This document shows positions 10,618 through 21,741 of a stretch of 64,000 nt of DNA, piece after piece. Both the position numbers and the translations under genes were made by a program. A model generated the notes under the pieces. That model made no database searches, was not told the origin of the DNA, and saw only the letters and a program-made list of their open reading frames with translations. This DNA is from Sistotremastrum niveocremeum HHB9708. Taxonomy: Eukaryota; Basidiomycota; Agaricomycetes; Sistotremastrales; Sistotremastraceae. Where the stretch lies: contig KV419398.1 in NCBI GenBank assembly GCA_001630475.1, forward strand, positions 223,825 through 287,824, in the 5' to 3' direction. Every line of letters starts with the position of its first letter. Positions within the stretch are counted from its first letter, which is position 1.

Positions 10618-13543
10618 CAATGCTAAAGCCTATATATGTATACAAGTTTGTGGCCACGAGGTGTAGAACATGTAGACAAGTTCATGGCCGCATATTTTAT
10701 TCATTTATTTAATAATATTGGTTTCATGTAGATATTGTTAAGTACATGAAAATTCGGAAAAATATTGAATATAATGGGGAATTTCTTGGGATTGACGTAG
10801 CTCAGTAACGGCTGCTCCGTTTGGGCTGATTCTTGTCACGTTGTGATCAGGGAAAGAAGCAGACCCTGACCAGACCCTGCCAAGAGACCCTGAGCCAAAC
10901 AAGTGCAAACATCAGGGTCCCAGGAGACCCCAGGCACCATTTTTCGATGCCGTTTCAACCGTGACAGTCACAGGGAGTGCTTCTGAACAAACAAATACAA
11001 ACAAAGCAGGAAAAAGACCCACCGGGGGTTATTTTGCGCTGGGAACGCAATGGTGAGGGTCTCAGGGTCCAGAACCAAACAAAACCAAACATTTGGACCC
11101 CAGGACCCACCAGGCACCAAATTTTGCGCTCTTTTCAATGGTGCTGCCCATTTTAGGTAATTCTCAGGCTCTAGGTTCATTGGGCCCCCAAATAGGATAA
11201 AAGGGGTCAATTCTGGAAGCTCTCAGTGAGGGCTATCCAATGGTGACCATATCAGGCCAAATTAGGTAATATGCTACCTGGTCACCCCAGCTGCCCAATT
11301 CTGGCCCATCCCTGCTATTCCCTGCACTTCAGGGATGTCCCAGAGCTGTTGGGGTATGTTTGGTCCATTTGACCCACTATACCCCTGTTTTGCCTTCCCA
11401 GACCCTGGGCAGCAGCCTGTCCCTCAAATTGCTGCTGTAGCCATATTCAGAGGGTTTGGGGCATGCAGGGCAGCCATAATAGGGTCTGGCCTTGTCAAAT
11501 GACTGTACCACTAGTATATACCCTGACAATCACTGAAACTAGACCCTCTCTGGTGCTGATGCTAATATAGCCATTATAAGCTCATTCTTACAGCAGCCAG
11601 GTGCATATTGGACCTCCTGACCTCCTGGTAGAGCTCATTATACTTGTATTGTCATATACTCAAAGCTGGAGGTCCCCTAACCTGGGCTATGGTCTCCTGG
11701 AATAGAAATACTGCTGGTTGTAACCAGTATTACAGCTCTGCAGCCCCAGGAACTGATGCATAATTCATGGTATCTAGCATGTGAATACTAGACATGCTTT
11801 CATGATTTTACAAATCAAAATCATCTCAATAGCTTCTCTGGCTGCTCTTGTATTTGAGAATTACTTTTGAATTTCAATACCTTAATACGGACATGAGATA
11901 ACATGTAAATGACTTCACTGTCTGTCAGTGGGTCAGAATATATGTACAGAACACACTGACAGAATATGAACACATTTGGCCCACTGCTTGGCTCTCTATA
12001 GGGCAAACAATATTGGATATCCTGGCAAAGAACAGCCTATATCTCAGGAACCAGAGCAGCTATTCAAATTCTGTAACTAGATTTGAACTCAGCTCAAAAA
12101 ATGGCACATTTCATATTCTGGGGTATTTTGGAACTTTGGAAATCTTTCACGTTGTGCTTCAAAATGACCAGATCCCAACAGAGAGTTGTACTTGGTTCTT
12201 GCTAGGTATCTGCCTCAGACTTGAATCTTGGGCCAACATATATTCAAGTATAGGTCATATATGTGTGAAATATATGTTTTCTGACTTTATATTCATGTGC
12301 AATCAGTGGTACAAGCCCATAAATTCAGTAAATCACTGAGTGTTCAGCCAGAGATTCTGAGCATATTGTGAGGTATTTTGGGCATTGCCTGCTGAGTAAG
12401 AGTAATACTGGACTATATTAAGACCTTGTGACCACACTCTGACTCAATAAAGACCATTACAACAGTGTATATAGCCGTTAAAATAGTGTAGCCTGTTCAG
12501 TGCAGTAGGTACTGGCCCATAGCTTTCAGAGCATTACAAAATGAGTGTATTGCTTCCAAATGATTACAAATTGTGTACAATAAATGTATTGGTCCATTTA
12601 ATATAGCCCTGTACTGGCAGGCAGTAGCAGCCCAGTAGTATTAGCAAAACAGAAGTATTGAGTGTGCTATATGGGATTGTAGAGCTTTTCAAGGAGATTC
12701 TGAATATACAACAACCATTCTGTAATGTTGTGTCTGTGGCCCACAAATTGCAAAATACTGCCCCAGAGCCAGCGATAAAAAAAGGAAAAGTGGCTAGAAG
12801 GCATATAGGAGGCGTCCAGTACCTGTCTGGATACATTAGGTAACCCTGGCATGCCTGGTTCCTGCCAAAATGGCCATTATATACCCAGGGTGCCCCATTT
12901 GAGCCCATATATCCAGCCCTGGAAAGCCCTGATCAGGGGCTACCAGAATTGACCCCTTTTACCCCATTTTGGGGACAGGTGGACCCAGACCCTGAGAATT
13001 GCCCAAAATGGACCCCACCATTGAAAAGAGGGCAAAAAATTGTGCCTGGTGGGCCCCAGGGTCCAAATGTTTGTACATGTTTGTCACTGGACCCTGAGAC
13101 CCTCACCATTGCGATGGCAGGGCAAAATAACCCCCGGTAGGTCTTTTTCCATTTTTGGAATGTTTGTGTTTGTTTGTTTGTTTGTTCAGAAGCAGACCCT
13201 GTCACTGTCACGGCTGCGACGGCATTGAAAAATGGTGCCTGGGGTCTCCCAGGACCCTGATGTTTGTATTTGTTTGGCTCAGGGTCTCTTGGCAGGGTCT
13301 CATCAGGGTCTGCTTCTTTCCCTGATCAGAACGTGCCAAGAACCAGCCCAAACGGGCCAGCCGTTCATGAGCTACATAAATCGCAAATATATTCAATATT
13401 TTTCCGAATTTCATGTAGATAAGTTTATCTACATGTCCGCAATAATAATAAATATATTCATTTTATGTCCATGTAGATAAAGTACCTACATGTTCTCAAC
13501 CCCTCGGCCATGAACTTGTATACATATTTAGCTATATGCTCTG
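10618..13543. mobile_element. 2.9-kb element with about 600-bp terminal inverted repeats
   Basis: Inserted in the copia element; CTCAGCG occurs at both borders (10611-10617 and 13544-13550). The ends read CAATGC and, reversed, CAGAGC, fitting the CAnnG termini of many hAT elements. About 600 bp at each end (10618-11225 and 12940-13543) are imperfect inverted copies, roughly 80% alike by eye, sharing ATGTATACAAGTT, AGGGAAAGAAGCAGACCCTG and GGAGACCCCAGGCACCATTT. The 1.7-kb core has no long open frame and no transposase that I can recognise. A foldback-like non-autonomous DNA transposon is the best reading; the superfamily is uncertain. Confidence 0.8.
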
Positions 13544-13550
13544 CTCAGCG

Positions 13551-15097
13551 GGCCCAACAAAGCTGAATGGTTAACCGCTATTCATGAGGAACTCGCCTCT
13601 CTTCAGGCTATGGATGTGTACGAAGACGCTCCACTTCCCCCGGGTCGGAAAGCCGTCAAATTCAAGTGGGTATTTCGAGTAAAGCGGAACGAACACGGCC
13701 ACATCGCACGCTACAAAGCCCGCCTCGTCGCGAAGGGATACACTCAAATTCCTGGCCAAGATTTCTTTGACACCTTCTCCCCCGTCGCCCGATGGGATTC
13801 CATCCGCCTCATACTCGCACTCGCTGCCATCTTCGATTGGGAACTGAAACACCTCGACGTCAAAACCGCCTATCTCAACGGGCTACTACACGAGGAAGTA
13901 TATATGGAACGTCCGGCGGAATTCTTCGGCGGAAAAGGAACTTGGCGGTTGAAGAAGGCCCTCTATGGGTTGAAACAGTCCGGCCGAATGTGGTATCTGA
14001 CCATCCACGAAGTCTACACCAAACTCGGATTCGTTCGACTCGAATCTGACTGGTGTGTTTACGTCCGTCAGACCTCCGATGGCGTCATCATTGTGGCCAT
14101 GTCTGTGGACGACCTGCTCGTCGCAGCTTCTTCGCTCGAGCTCTACAATTGGTTCGAGACCGAAATTGCCAAATTCTTCATCATTTCCGTCCTCGGCGAT
14201 GCTCACTGGATACTCGGCGCTAGAATCACTCGCAACCGCTCTGCAAAAACCCTCACCATCGACCAAGAGACTTACGCCATTGCCGTCCTTGAAGGCTTCG
14301 GAATGCAGAACTGCAATCCCGTGTCGACGCCACTCGATCCCAAAACCCGCCTCACATCCGACATGTCGCCGAAGACTGACAACGAGCGTAAAACAATGGC
14401 AACTTCTGATTACCGCAGCATCGTTGGTCGTCTAATGTATCTCGCCACCACTTCCCGCCCCGACCTCGCCAATCCCGTCCGCGAATTATCCCGCTTCATG
14501 GCCGACCCCGGACCCGGTCACCTCGCCGCCGCAAAGCGAGTACTGAGATATTTAAACGGGTCACGAAACGTGCCCATCACGTACTGCGGGAATAACGCCA
14601 CCCCCTCCTTCACCATTTATTCCGACGCCGACTGGGCTCAATCCGACAATCGACGATCTGTCTCCGGTTACATTGCAGAGATGGGGGGGGCACCGATATG
14701 TTGGTCATCCAAGCAACAAGCAGTCGTCGCACTGTCCTCATGTGAAGCCGAATTCATGGCCACTACTCACGCCGCCAAACAAACCCTTTGGCTCAGATCA
14801 CTCATGCAGGAACTCGGATTCGGAATCACACATCCTACCACCATCTTCTGCGACAACCAAGGCACCGTCGCTTGCACACATAATCCTCAGAATCACTCCG
14901 CCATGAAACACATCGACATTCGCGCAAATTTCATCCGACACTGTGTCAGTACCGGTCTCGTCGACGTAATCCACATTCCCGGAACCGAGATGATCGCCAA
15001 TCTCCTCACCAAGCCACTCGCCGCCCCTATGCACGAGAAATGGATGAAGATGCTCAAACTCAAGAACACTCCCCCTTCCTCTGATACCGCCGCTTAA
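13551..15097 (+). other. Copia fossil: reverse transcriptase and RNase H region
   Basis: Copia-type RT (KFKWVFRVKRNEHG, YKARLVAKGYTQ, LDVKTAYLNG, catalytic VDDLLV) followed by RNase H (YSDADWAQSDNRRSVSGY, ALSSCEAEFMA). The domain order is typical of Ty1/copia. Part of the fossil element at 6654-15420. Confidence 0.88.
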
Positions 15098-15119
15098 CTC
15101 GTATGGACTCATGGGGGGG

Positions 15120-15420
15120 TGTTGGACGATGAGTCCAACCGAGCCGTGTCTCGGATATCTCGGCTACGATCTCCTTATAAGGTATCAGCCGTGTATCGGG
15201 TACGGTCTCATATATTGTCTCGGACACTTAGTATTACAGACTGTCTCGGACTATAGGGAGTTACTACTTAGAGTACTACCCGCTTTTGTATATATAGATA
15301 GGCCGGATACCGGTATAGCTCAGAGGTTCTTACCCTGACTATATTCCGGTATCTCAGGCAAGTGTTCATTACCTAATAGAGGTTCTTACCCTGACTATAT
15401 TCCGGTATCTCAGTTTAACA
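15120..15420 (+). repeat. Copia 3' LTR
   Basis: 301 bp, near-identical to the 5' LTR at 6654-6954, directly after a run of G. Followed by GTTTT, the right copy of the 5-bp target duplication. Confidence 0.92.
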
Positions 15421-15937
15421 GTTTTTTTCAGCCAAAATCCCATACTTGTACTTGGCAAGTACAGGTACTTACTTGCCTATACTTGCCTAAATAACCCCTA
15501 TTTACTAGTAGAAATAGCAGGCAGGTACCTGCCTAAATGTCCAGCCAATAATCTCATACCTGCCTACAGTGTATTAGGCAGGTACCCTTGGCAAGTATAC
15601 TTGCGGATATCCTTAAATGGGGTATATTCGTTGGAAGCCTTAGTACCCAGGGGGTATTTTGGGTCTCAAATAGGTGTTTACAGTGACATATCTGGTATAT
15701 ATTGGTCTCTATATGCATGTACCACATCATATGAGGTGTATATACAGTATATATAATATAATAATGGTTAAAATATTGATAAAAGACCAGTTGTGACTGG
15801 AAAAAGTGGCCATGACCGGTTGCGCAACTGGTCGCAGCCGTGACCGGTTGCCGGACCGCAACCGCAGTCGCAGTTGCCAGTCACGCAAAATTTTGGACGG
15901 CAACCGGACCAGCAGTTGCCAGTCGCACCCTCTGGGG

Positions 15938-16755
15938 TAAGGGTGAGCAGCAGATCCAGGTCACCCGCGGTTATACCCGCGGAAATCCTTATCCAGAGCC
16001 GTTTTGACCCGGATCCGTGGGAGCCGTGATCCGAGGGTCCGGATAGGGTCCGGCTCTGGGTTTGGATTTCGCCGAAATCGGCTTTAACCGCGGATATCCG
16101 GGATCCGAGATAATTAATATATTTATTATTTATTATTTAATTTATTGAATATATTTATTATTTCTCGACTATTTGCTCGTGCTTTGTTTGTATTCGTTTG
16201 CGGTCGCGATCAGTTTGCGATCAAACAATGATCGTTCAACAACGCGCGACCACATTTCGAACTCAGCTCTTCACTCTCTCCCTCTCGTTCAGCAACATCT
16301 GGCCGTTCCACCCCCTTCCTCATCAACATCCGCGCTCAACAACATCTCAACAGCAACCAATCAAGTCAAGAATACATGCACAGCAAGAATTATGGAGGTT
16401 GGATGTGGATTAGGGGATGGATGGATGGAAATAGAGTTGGGTGTAGGCTGAAGTGCAAGGAGAGGCTGGCTGGCGAAATGCTGGTCGAAAATAATATAAA
16501 TAATAATATAAATAATGTATATATATATTCGAATAAATAAAACGTTTTTAAAATAATTTATATATTCAATCCGCAGGTCAACCGCGGGCCGCGGATCTTC
16601 CGTTCCGGATACGGCTCTATCCTCGGGTTCGGATCGTCCGGATCCGGATAAAAAGGGTCCGGATAGGGTCCGGATCCAGGTTGGGCTTTCGAGAGAGGCT
16701 TGACCTGCGGGTCCGGCTCGCGGATAAGCCGCGGGTAGACCCGTGCTCACCCTTA
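15938..16755. mobile_element. hAT-like MITE family C, 818 bp
   Basis: TAAGGGTGAGCA at the left end and the same word reversed at the right; CTCTGGGG is duplicated at 15930-15937 and 16756-16763. Inserted in MITE A copy 1. The arms are rich in GGGTCCGGATAGGG and GGATCCGG words, probable subterminal repeats. The middle (about 16160-16440) has ordinary base composition unlike the arms and could be captured host DNA. Short AT-rich ATTTATTATT tracts lie on both sides of it. Confidence 0.85.
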
Positions 16756-17939
16756 CTCTGGGGGTCAAAAGTCCAGTTGTGACTGGACCTCAGAACACTA
16801 TTTGTGGCATCGACCTCCGCACAGCTATCAGAGATGATTGCTTTGATAACCCTGCGATTGTCAATTTCAAACTAGGCGGAACAGCTACCAGAGCGACCGT
16901 CTCTCAGGAAGCCGTCACTCATGGAGTAGTGCCACCAGGATCCGCTTGTGGTAATAGCTCTTTTCCTTTGAAGAATAGTTGTCTCACTAACGTTTCTTGA
17001 ATTATCACAGACCACGTTGTGGAGCTCCAGATCTTAGAGATAGCTATGCAACAGCTCAAGATGTGCGATCTCTTGACTGCACTTAATGCTCTTGATCCGT
17101 TTGGGCCGTTCAATGTTGGCAGGGTTGCGATAAAGACAAAGAGGAATCAAGTTCTTCAGCCACTCGCGGACGTCATCAACGATCCCGAAAACCTTTTCTT
17201 CCTGGCTTCCCAAGTTAACCAAGCCGTGAGAAACATCTGACCTTCTCGCCGTTCGTTCCTCCATTAACACATCTATTGTTCAGAAAGCAACTTATGTGGT
17301 AGCCGCCATCAAGAGCGAAGTCATTAAAAGCAGCGAGAATCAATTTTTTGCTGCCATGGAGTCTTATCTCAGAACTACAAAAGTCACAACAGCTTCACGA
17401 GCCGTGGCAGTAAAACTTAACGCTGCCATTCAAACGATCGCGAAAAATGCAGCCGCTCTGGAAGAAGCTCTACCTAACCCTCCCCCTGCAGATGCCAGAG
17501 CGAAGGGGATCGAGCAGCCACAAAACCTTCTTATAGCTGCTGTGGTACGTAGTTTCCAATGCTTAGCACTTCACGTTTGAAGCTGACTGGGGATCAGGCT
17601 GCTCAAAAAGCCGAAGCTGCGAAAAAGGTCACTTTCATCGATATCTGGAACAGAGTTCTCCTCGGAAAAGTTGTCAATGAGTAGGAAGTTGGGTTATTCT
17701 GTCGTACGATCGCGACCCAACTATATTTCTTGACTCTCGACCGATAAAAGGACGATAGGGGACTTCTAGCGAATGACAGCTTCGGTAGTAGTACACATGC
17801 ACTGCGATAGTTAATGATATCTTTAAGCGCTTCAGACAGAACACTGAGGGATCGGTCTCACAAATGTTCGCCATGCTTATCATGACTTATTAATGATCAT
17901 TATATGAAGGTACGGCTATTGTTCTCTTGAAATATCTGA

Positions 17940-18299
17940 TCAAGCCCAATAAAGGCTAACGAGAATTCCAAAGGTAGCGATGCTTCCAACGAAACTGCTG
18001 CTTCGTTCACTCGAAGCATTGGACTTTGAAGTAGTGGGGCTCGGTGAACTCGTAGATTCCGTGGATACCGGAGTGGTAGATTCTGCTGTCGAAGAAGCAG
18101 AAGACGTGGTAGCTACAGACGCGGAACTCGTGGAGCTGCCAGAGATGGAACTGCTAGAAGAAGTAGCAATGGTTCCGCCGGAAATAGTCAAAGGTTCATC
18201 AGGCACTTGGATTCCGGCTCGTCGGCAATCATCGATGAAAGCTGGTGCATACATTAGAAACTCGAGTAAAAAAATGAAGGTGTATATCGTACTGTCCAT
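17940..18299 (-). CDS. Small Ser/Thr-rich, possibly GPI-anchored protein
   Basis: 119 codons from an ATG at 18299. A hydrophobic N-terminal stretch (YTFIFLLEFLMYAPAF) is followed by DDCRRAGIQVP, a 60-residue Ser/Thr/Ala-rich low-complexity tract, and a hydrophobic tail FVGSIATFGILVSLYWA. Such a tail after a Ser-rich stalk fits a GPI-anchor signal on a cell-wall protein. It could equally be the last exon of a longer gene whose start lies further right, since CTCGAG before the CRRAG segment could be a splice acceptor. No family recognised. Confidence 0.45.
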   Translation of the reverse strand: MDSTIYTFIFLLEFLMYAPAFIDDCRRAGIQVPDEPLTISGGTIATSSSSSISGSSTSSASVATTSSASSTAESTTPVSTESTSSPSPTTSKSNASSERSSSFVGSIATFGILVSLYWA

Positions 18300-19758
18300 G
18301 GCACTCTGAAGCGAGGCTTGATTGCTCGGTCCTTCTTGATCAAGGGTGCATTGTAAACATGTTCTCTCTGCCTCTAGATACGGTGTGGTACAGAAGCATG
18401 ACAGTACTTTGCAAGTCGCCAGTGCACCGTCAGGGCCAGACAGGGTCGTGCATTTGTCGCACTAATCGTTCGTGATTAGCATTCGGATAAAATTTACATC
18501 AACATTAATCAACGTACGTCACCCGAAGTATCCTGACGGCGTAGAGATGCAGCGAGAGTGCCACCTCCGTGAGATGTACTGAGACCTGTCCCAACGTCAG
18601 CATCGTCGTGTTTGATTCGGTCGATGAGTTCATACCGAGAGCAAACAGAATCACAAAGACAGTCAATGCGTGCATCGTTATTCCCGAGTGGAAGGATCTG
18701 GTAACTCAACCACCAAATATATATACGAGGCGGAGGATACGAATGTTGCCTGCCAAGCGCACACCGTTTGCCGCAGTCATCGCTGTGCTGACAACGGGCT
18801 CTGCTTTCGGGTACCTTGAATGCGAGACACGGACTGGATTTGAGGCACACAATTTCGATGTGCTGTATCGTTTCATTTCATGTAGACCTGGAATATGCCA
18901 GTTTCCGTTGTTGTCGCAAAGATGACATGGCTTTGAGCGCTGGCATGTTAGCAGTCGCGGTAATGAAAAGGGCGAGGTGATGTAGACCGAGAATGAAGCT
19001 TCATCTCTGCTATTATAAGTGGAGCTATTGGCTCTCGTGAGGTGCTCTAGAGTCATTGAATAATACGAGACTGGCATGACTATGAGCAGCCCTTGTACAG
19101 TACAGCTGTCGTGACGCGTGATGGGTAGCAGAGGAGTCTGCCGATATTCTGCCGAAAGTTTTCGAGTCGACGACGGCGATACCGTCTCCGAGGCCCGAAC
19201 CGCGAGCCTGGCGGCTCTGCAATCGCCGACCTCAAGGACTTGCATCACCTTGGCATACTGACTAACGCTGAGCCTGTCCAGCAAAGTTCTGCGTGAATCT
19301 TACTTGGGCATTCATCAACAAAAGTGATGTGTTTTGAAAAATATCATAATGCGATATTGACGTTGATTTATCTCATTAGACTTGCATGCTTGCATGAACA
19401 CCGACACAGTCAGTCATATTAGCCCAAAGCTCTGTTGCATTGCATTTATGCTAACCAGCACGACATATGCATCTCTAGGGCCTATTCCGAAGGTTAGACA
19501 CCAGTTCGAATGAAGACCTTGACCATGCCGAACGACTTGAGCTCGCGGGAGCATTTGGTGGAAGAACTCAGGCTTCCATTTCCTGAGCCTGAGCAGTCCT
19601 ACCCCTTCCGACCACTACGTCCTGCTACTCCTTGGAGAGACACCCTAAACCCTTCGCCGTTCATGCTGTAAAGAGGCTCCAGACCAAGATGTCGTCTCCA
19701 GTCGTTCGACCCTCCACATCACAGTCGACAGCCTCGACAAGTGACTCACCCACGAGAT
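18300..19758. other. Intergenic, 1.5 kb
   Basis: Holds a 193-codon minus-strand open frame (19284-18706) with no recognisable motif. A short plus-strand stretch from the ATG at 19690 (MSSPVVRPSTSQSTAS) may be the true N-terminus of the following glutamine synthetase, but I cannot connect the frames. Confidence 0.35.
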
Positions 19759-21741
19759 ATGTCGATTGGACTGAGGTCTATGAATGATCCAAATATGCAA
19801 GAGGATCTGGCCTCCTCCAGCCAGGAAGCCAAGACGGAGCCGACAGTGCCACACTCCAATCAAATTCTGAAGGAATGGCAGTCATTGTCGGCGATCGACA
19901 TTCTGAGGATATTGAATAGGTATGTTTCTTTCCGTCAAATCTTTCGCGCTTCGTCTGACTTTCGCAAGCTCAATCGCCAATCCTCCTGCCAAACTCGACG
20001 AAGAAGTTAGCCCAGCTTCCGACATCGCCGGGCTGCATCACAACTTCGATAAGCAACTGGAAAAGCTCGACATAAAACATATAGTACGCGCTGCATCTTC
20101 GCTCCCTACGCCTGCGATATCTCCGTCGATATCGTCCTCCATTACACTCCCCGATGGCCGTGCTATCAATATCCCCGATAGTGTTCAATACGTTCGTCTC
20201 ACCTGGGTAGACTACACCAACAATCACAGCAATTGTGTAGTTCCCATCAACCGCTTCTTATCCACGATAGAAACACCGTCAAAAGGAAGTCTCACAATGC
20301 CATCTGCGCTCTTCCACCTTATCCCGAATGGGGCGACCCCTGGATATTCAGCAGCTGGGGAGTGGCGCTTCTTTCCTGATCTGAGCTCTCTGAGAGTTTG
20401 TGGCGTTGATGGAGGGAAATATGCGACAGTCATGGGTCATTTCGAAAACGAAGCCGGGACAGACCCTTGCCCTTACTGTCCGAGAGGGATTCTGAAGAGA
20501 ATCGTGGGGTGAGTAAATCGTGATCTCTTCGCGCCACGCACGAGCTTATATGGCTGTAGAATGGCTGAAGCTCAGCACGACGCTGAATTCTTGGTGGGCT
20601 TCGAGTCCGAGTTCATTCTTCTCTCGGCCATCGATCCACCTACTCCTATCAATAACGCGAAATGGTGCTATTCATCTGCAGCACGTCCAGGCTCGCTGGA
20701 ATTGAAAGTAATGGAAGAGATCGTACAAGCTTTGGATGTGTCTGGGATTGTGGTCGAATATTGGCACTCGGAGGGTACACCTGGTCAGGTACGACTCTCC
20801 TTTCATTAACTAAGCGATATACTGTCTCCTAATTAGTTGCACTGTAGTTCGAAGTTATTACTGGTCCTCTTCCCCCAGTGCAAGCCGTCGATACTCTGGT
20901 GCTCACCCGTGAGACGATATATAATGTTGCCGCGAAGCACGGTCTCCGTGCCACTTTCGCTCCACGGATATTTGACAACGCACGTACGTTGAACCTCTCC
21001 GCTTCATTGTCTTGTATCTGATCCTCATGTTTGATGATAGTCGGTACAGCGTCACATACCCACATTTCCGTTCGTCGTCGGTCCGACACAGTCTCAGTCA
21101 CTGTTCCTTCCAATTCCAAGTCCTCAGTCCCAAATCCACCCACCATACCGACTCCCTTCACCAGCGTCGAATCATCCTTCCTCCAAGGTCTCTTGAATCA
21201 TTTGCCTTCAACATGTATCTTCACCCTCCCCACCCCATCATCCTACGATCGCATGAAAGACGGAATCTGGAGCGGAGGAACCTGGGTTTCATGGGGCCGC
21301 AACAACCGCGAATGTCCAATCCGCATCTGCAAGAAGCATAGCGGATACAATTTTGAAGTGAGATGCGTCGACGCGACTGCGAATCCTTATCTCGCCGTGG
21401 CAGCCTCGCTGAGCGCCGGAATGACGGGTGTGAAAGCGGGAGTGGGGTTGGATGTTAAGGAGTGTAGCGTGAAAGCTGCTTGTGAGCTGAGCGATGCTGA
21501 GCGGAAGGAGAAGAATATCACTAAGCGCTTGCCGATGAATCTTGAGGAGGCGCGGGATATCTTCATCAAAGAAAATCGCGAATTATCCGTGATGCTCGGA
21601 GAAGATGCGGTTTCTCTGTATCTCGACGTGAACAAGGTAAGTTTGACTTCTCAATGTCCTCTCCTTACTGACAGTCTCTTCCAGGCTTTGGCAGTAAAGC
21701 TAGAAGAAATGACCCTCCCGCAACTAATCATGAAATATTGA
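19759..21741 (+). CDS. Glutamine synthetase-like protein (type I/FluG C-terminal class)
   Basis: Exons spell the GS fold in order: VQYVRLTWVDYTNN (beta-grasp), FESEFIL, RPGSLELKVMEEIV, then YWHSEGTPGQFEVITGPLPP, LGTASHTHISV (catalytic His region; codon split by the intron at about 21000), SYDRMKDGIWSGGTWVSWG and NFEVRCVDATANPYLA. It ends ALAVKLEEMTLPQLIMKY at 21741 after a final intron with GTAAGT. These motifs match prokaryote-like GS and the FluG C-terminal domain rather than eukaryotic GSII; no amidohydrolase half is present. It may use gamma-glutamylation chemistry on ammonia or an amine; the real substrate is unknown. The start is uncertain: the first ATG of this frame is taken, and an N-terminal intron begins at 19920. 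Four to six introns. Confidence 0.82.

Larger units (their letters stand above)
6654..15420 (+). mobile_element. Ty1/copia LTR retrotransposon (fossil, carries two later insertions)
   Basis: Both LTRs are 301 bp, begin TGTTGG, end AACA and differ at about one position, so the insertion is recent. GTTTT flanks it on both sides. Internal order is gag, protease, integrase, reverse transcriptase, RNase H, the copia order with integrase before RT. The element is 8767 bp long, of which about 3.4 kb is later insertion: a 509-bp MITE and a 2.9-kb long-TIR element. It is not intact: besides these two insertions I see about one or two further breaks in the coding part. A short purine run precedes the right LTR. 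Confidence 0.92.
6589..15642. mobile_element. hAT-like MITE family B, 282 bp, split by a copia element
   Basis: The left end TAAGGCCTCCAACGAATATA and the right end (reverse complement TAAGGCTTCCAACGAATATA) differ at one position. GTACCCAG is duplicated at 6581-6588 and 15643-15650. The element lies inside MITE A copy 1 and carries the copia element at 6654-15420; without it and its 5-bp duplication, 282 bp remain. The interior has repeated words such as ACTTGCCT and CAGGTACCTGCC. Confidence 0.85.
6404..16800. mobile_element. hAT-like MITE family A, copy 1, interrupted by two later elements
   Basis: Ends TAGTGTTCCAAGGTCCAG and (reverse complement of the right end) TAGTGTTCTGAGGTCCAG form terminal inverted repeats. 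TTTGTGGC is duplicated at 6396-6403 and 16801-16808. An 8-bp duplication with such ends points to a hAT-superfamily non-autonomous element. Removing the two inner insertions with their own duplications (9062 and 826 bp) leaves 509 bp, exactly the length of copy 2 at 9694-10202. The interior is full of GACCGG/CCGGTC words, which may be subterminal transposase-binding repeats. Confidence 0.85.
6030..17684 (+). pseudogene. Secreted Kex2-processed four-Cys family, copy 1, split by nested transposons
   Basis: Host gene of the same family as 23070-24069, 25572-26559 and 46480-47439. Gene-derived segments are 6030-6110 (signal peptide MRWSPILVASVFSLL...HPAP), about 6353-6403 (propeptide ending KR, then SIVCG), 16809-16950, 17011-17225 (DHVVELQ block), 17284-17544 and 17598-17684 (NRVLL near the C-terminus). 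The segments after 16809 keep family splice sites and open frames, so the gene was disrupted recently. Two independent insertions lie in its first exon: a 237-bp LTR-like element at 6111 and a MITE at 6404 that itself carries about 10 kb of later insertions. The MITE is flanked by TTTGTGGC on both sides, which is gene sequence covering part of the valine, cysteine and glycine codons. No function is known for the family. Confidence 0.85.

Noticed and set aside
11225-12940. Small open frames in the core of the long-TIR element
   Set aside because: All are about 115 codons or fewer, overlapping on both strands, without transposase motifs.
18706-19284. 193-codon minus-strand open frame
   Set aside because: No motif, no homology to neighbours, unusual composition; not enough to call a gene.
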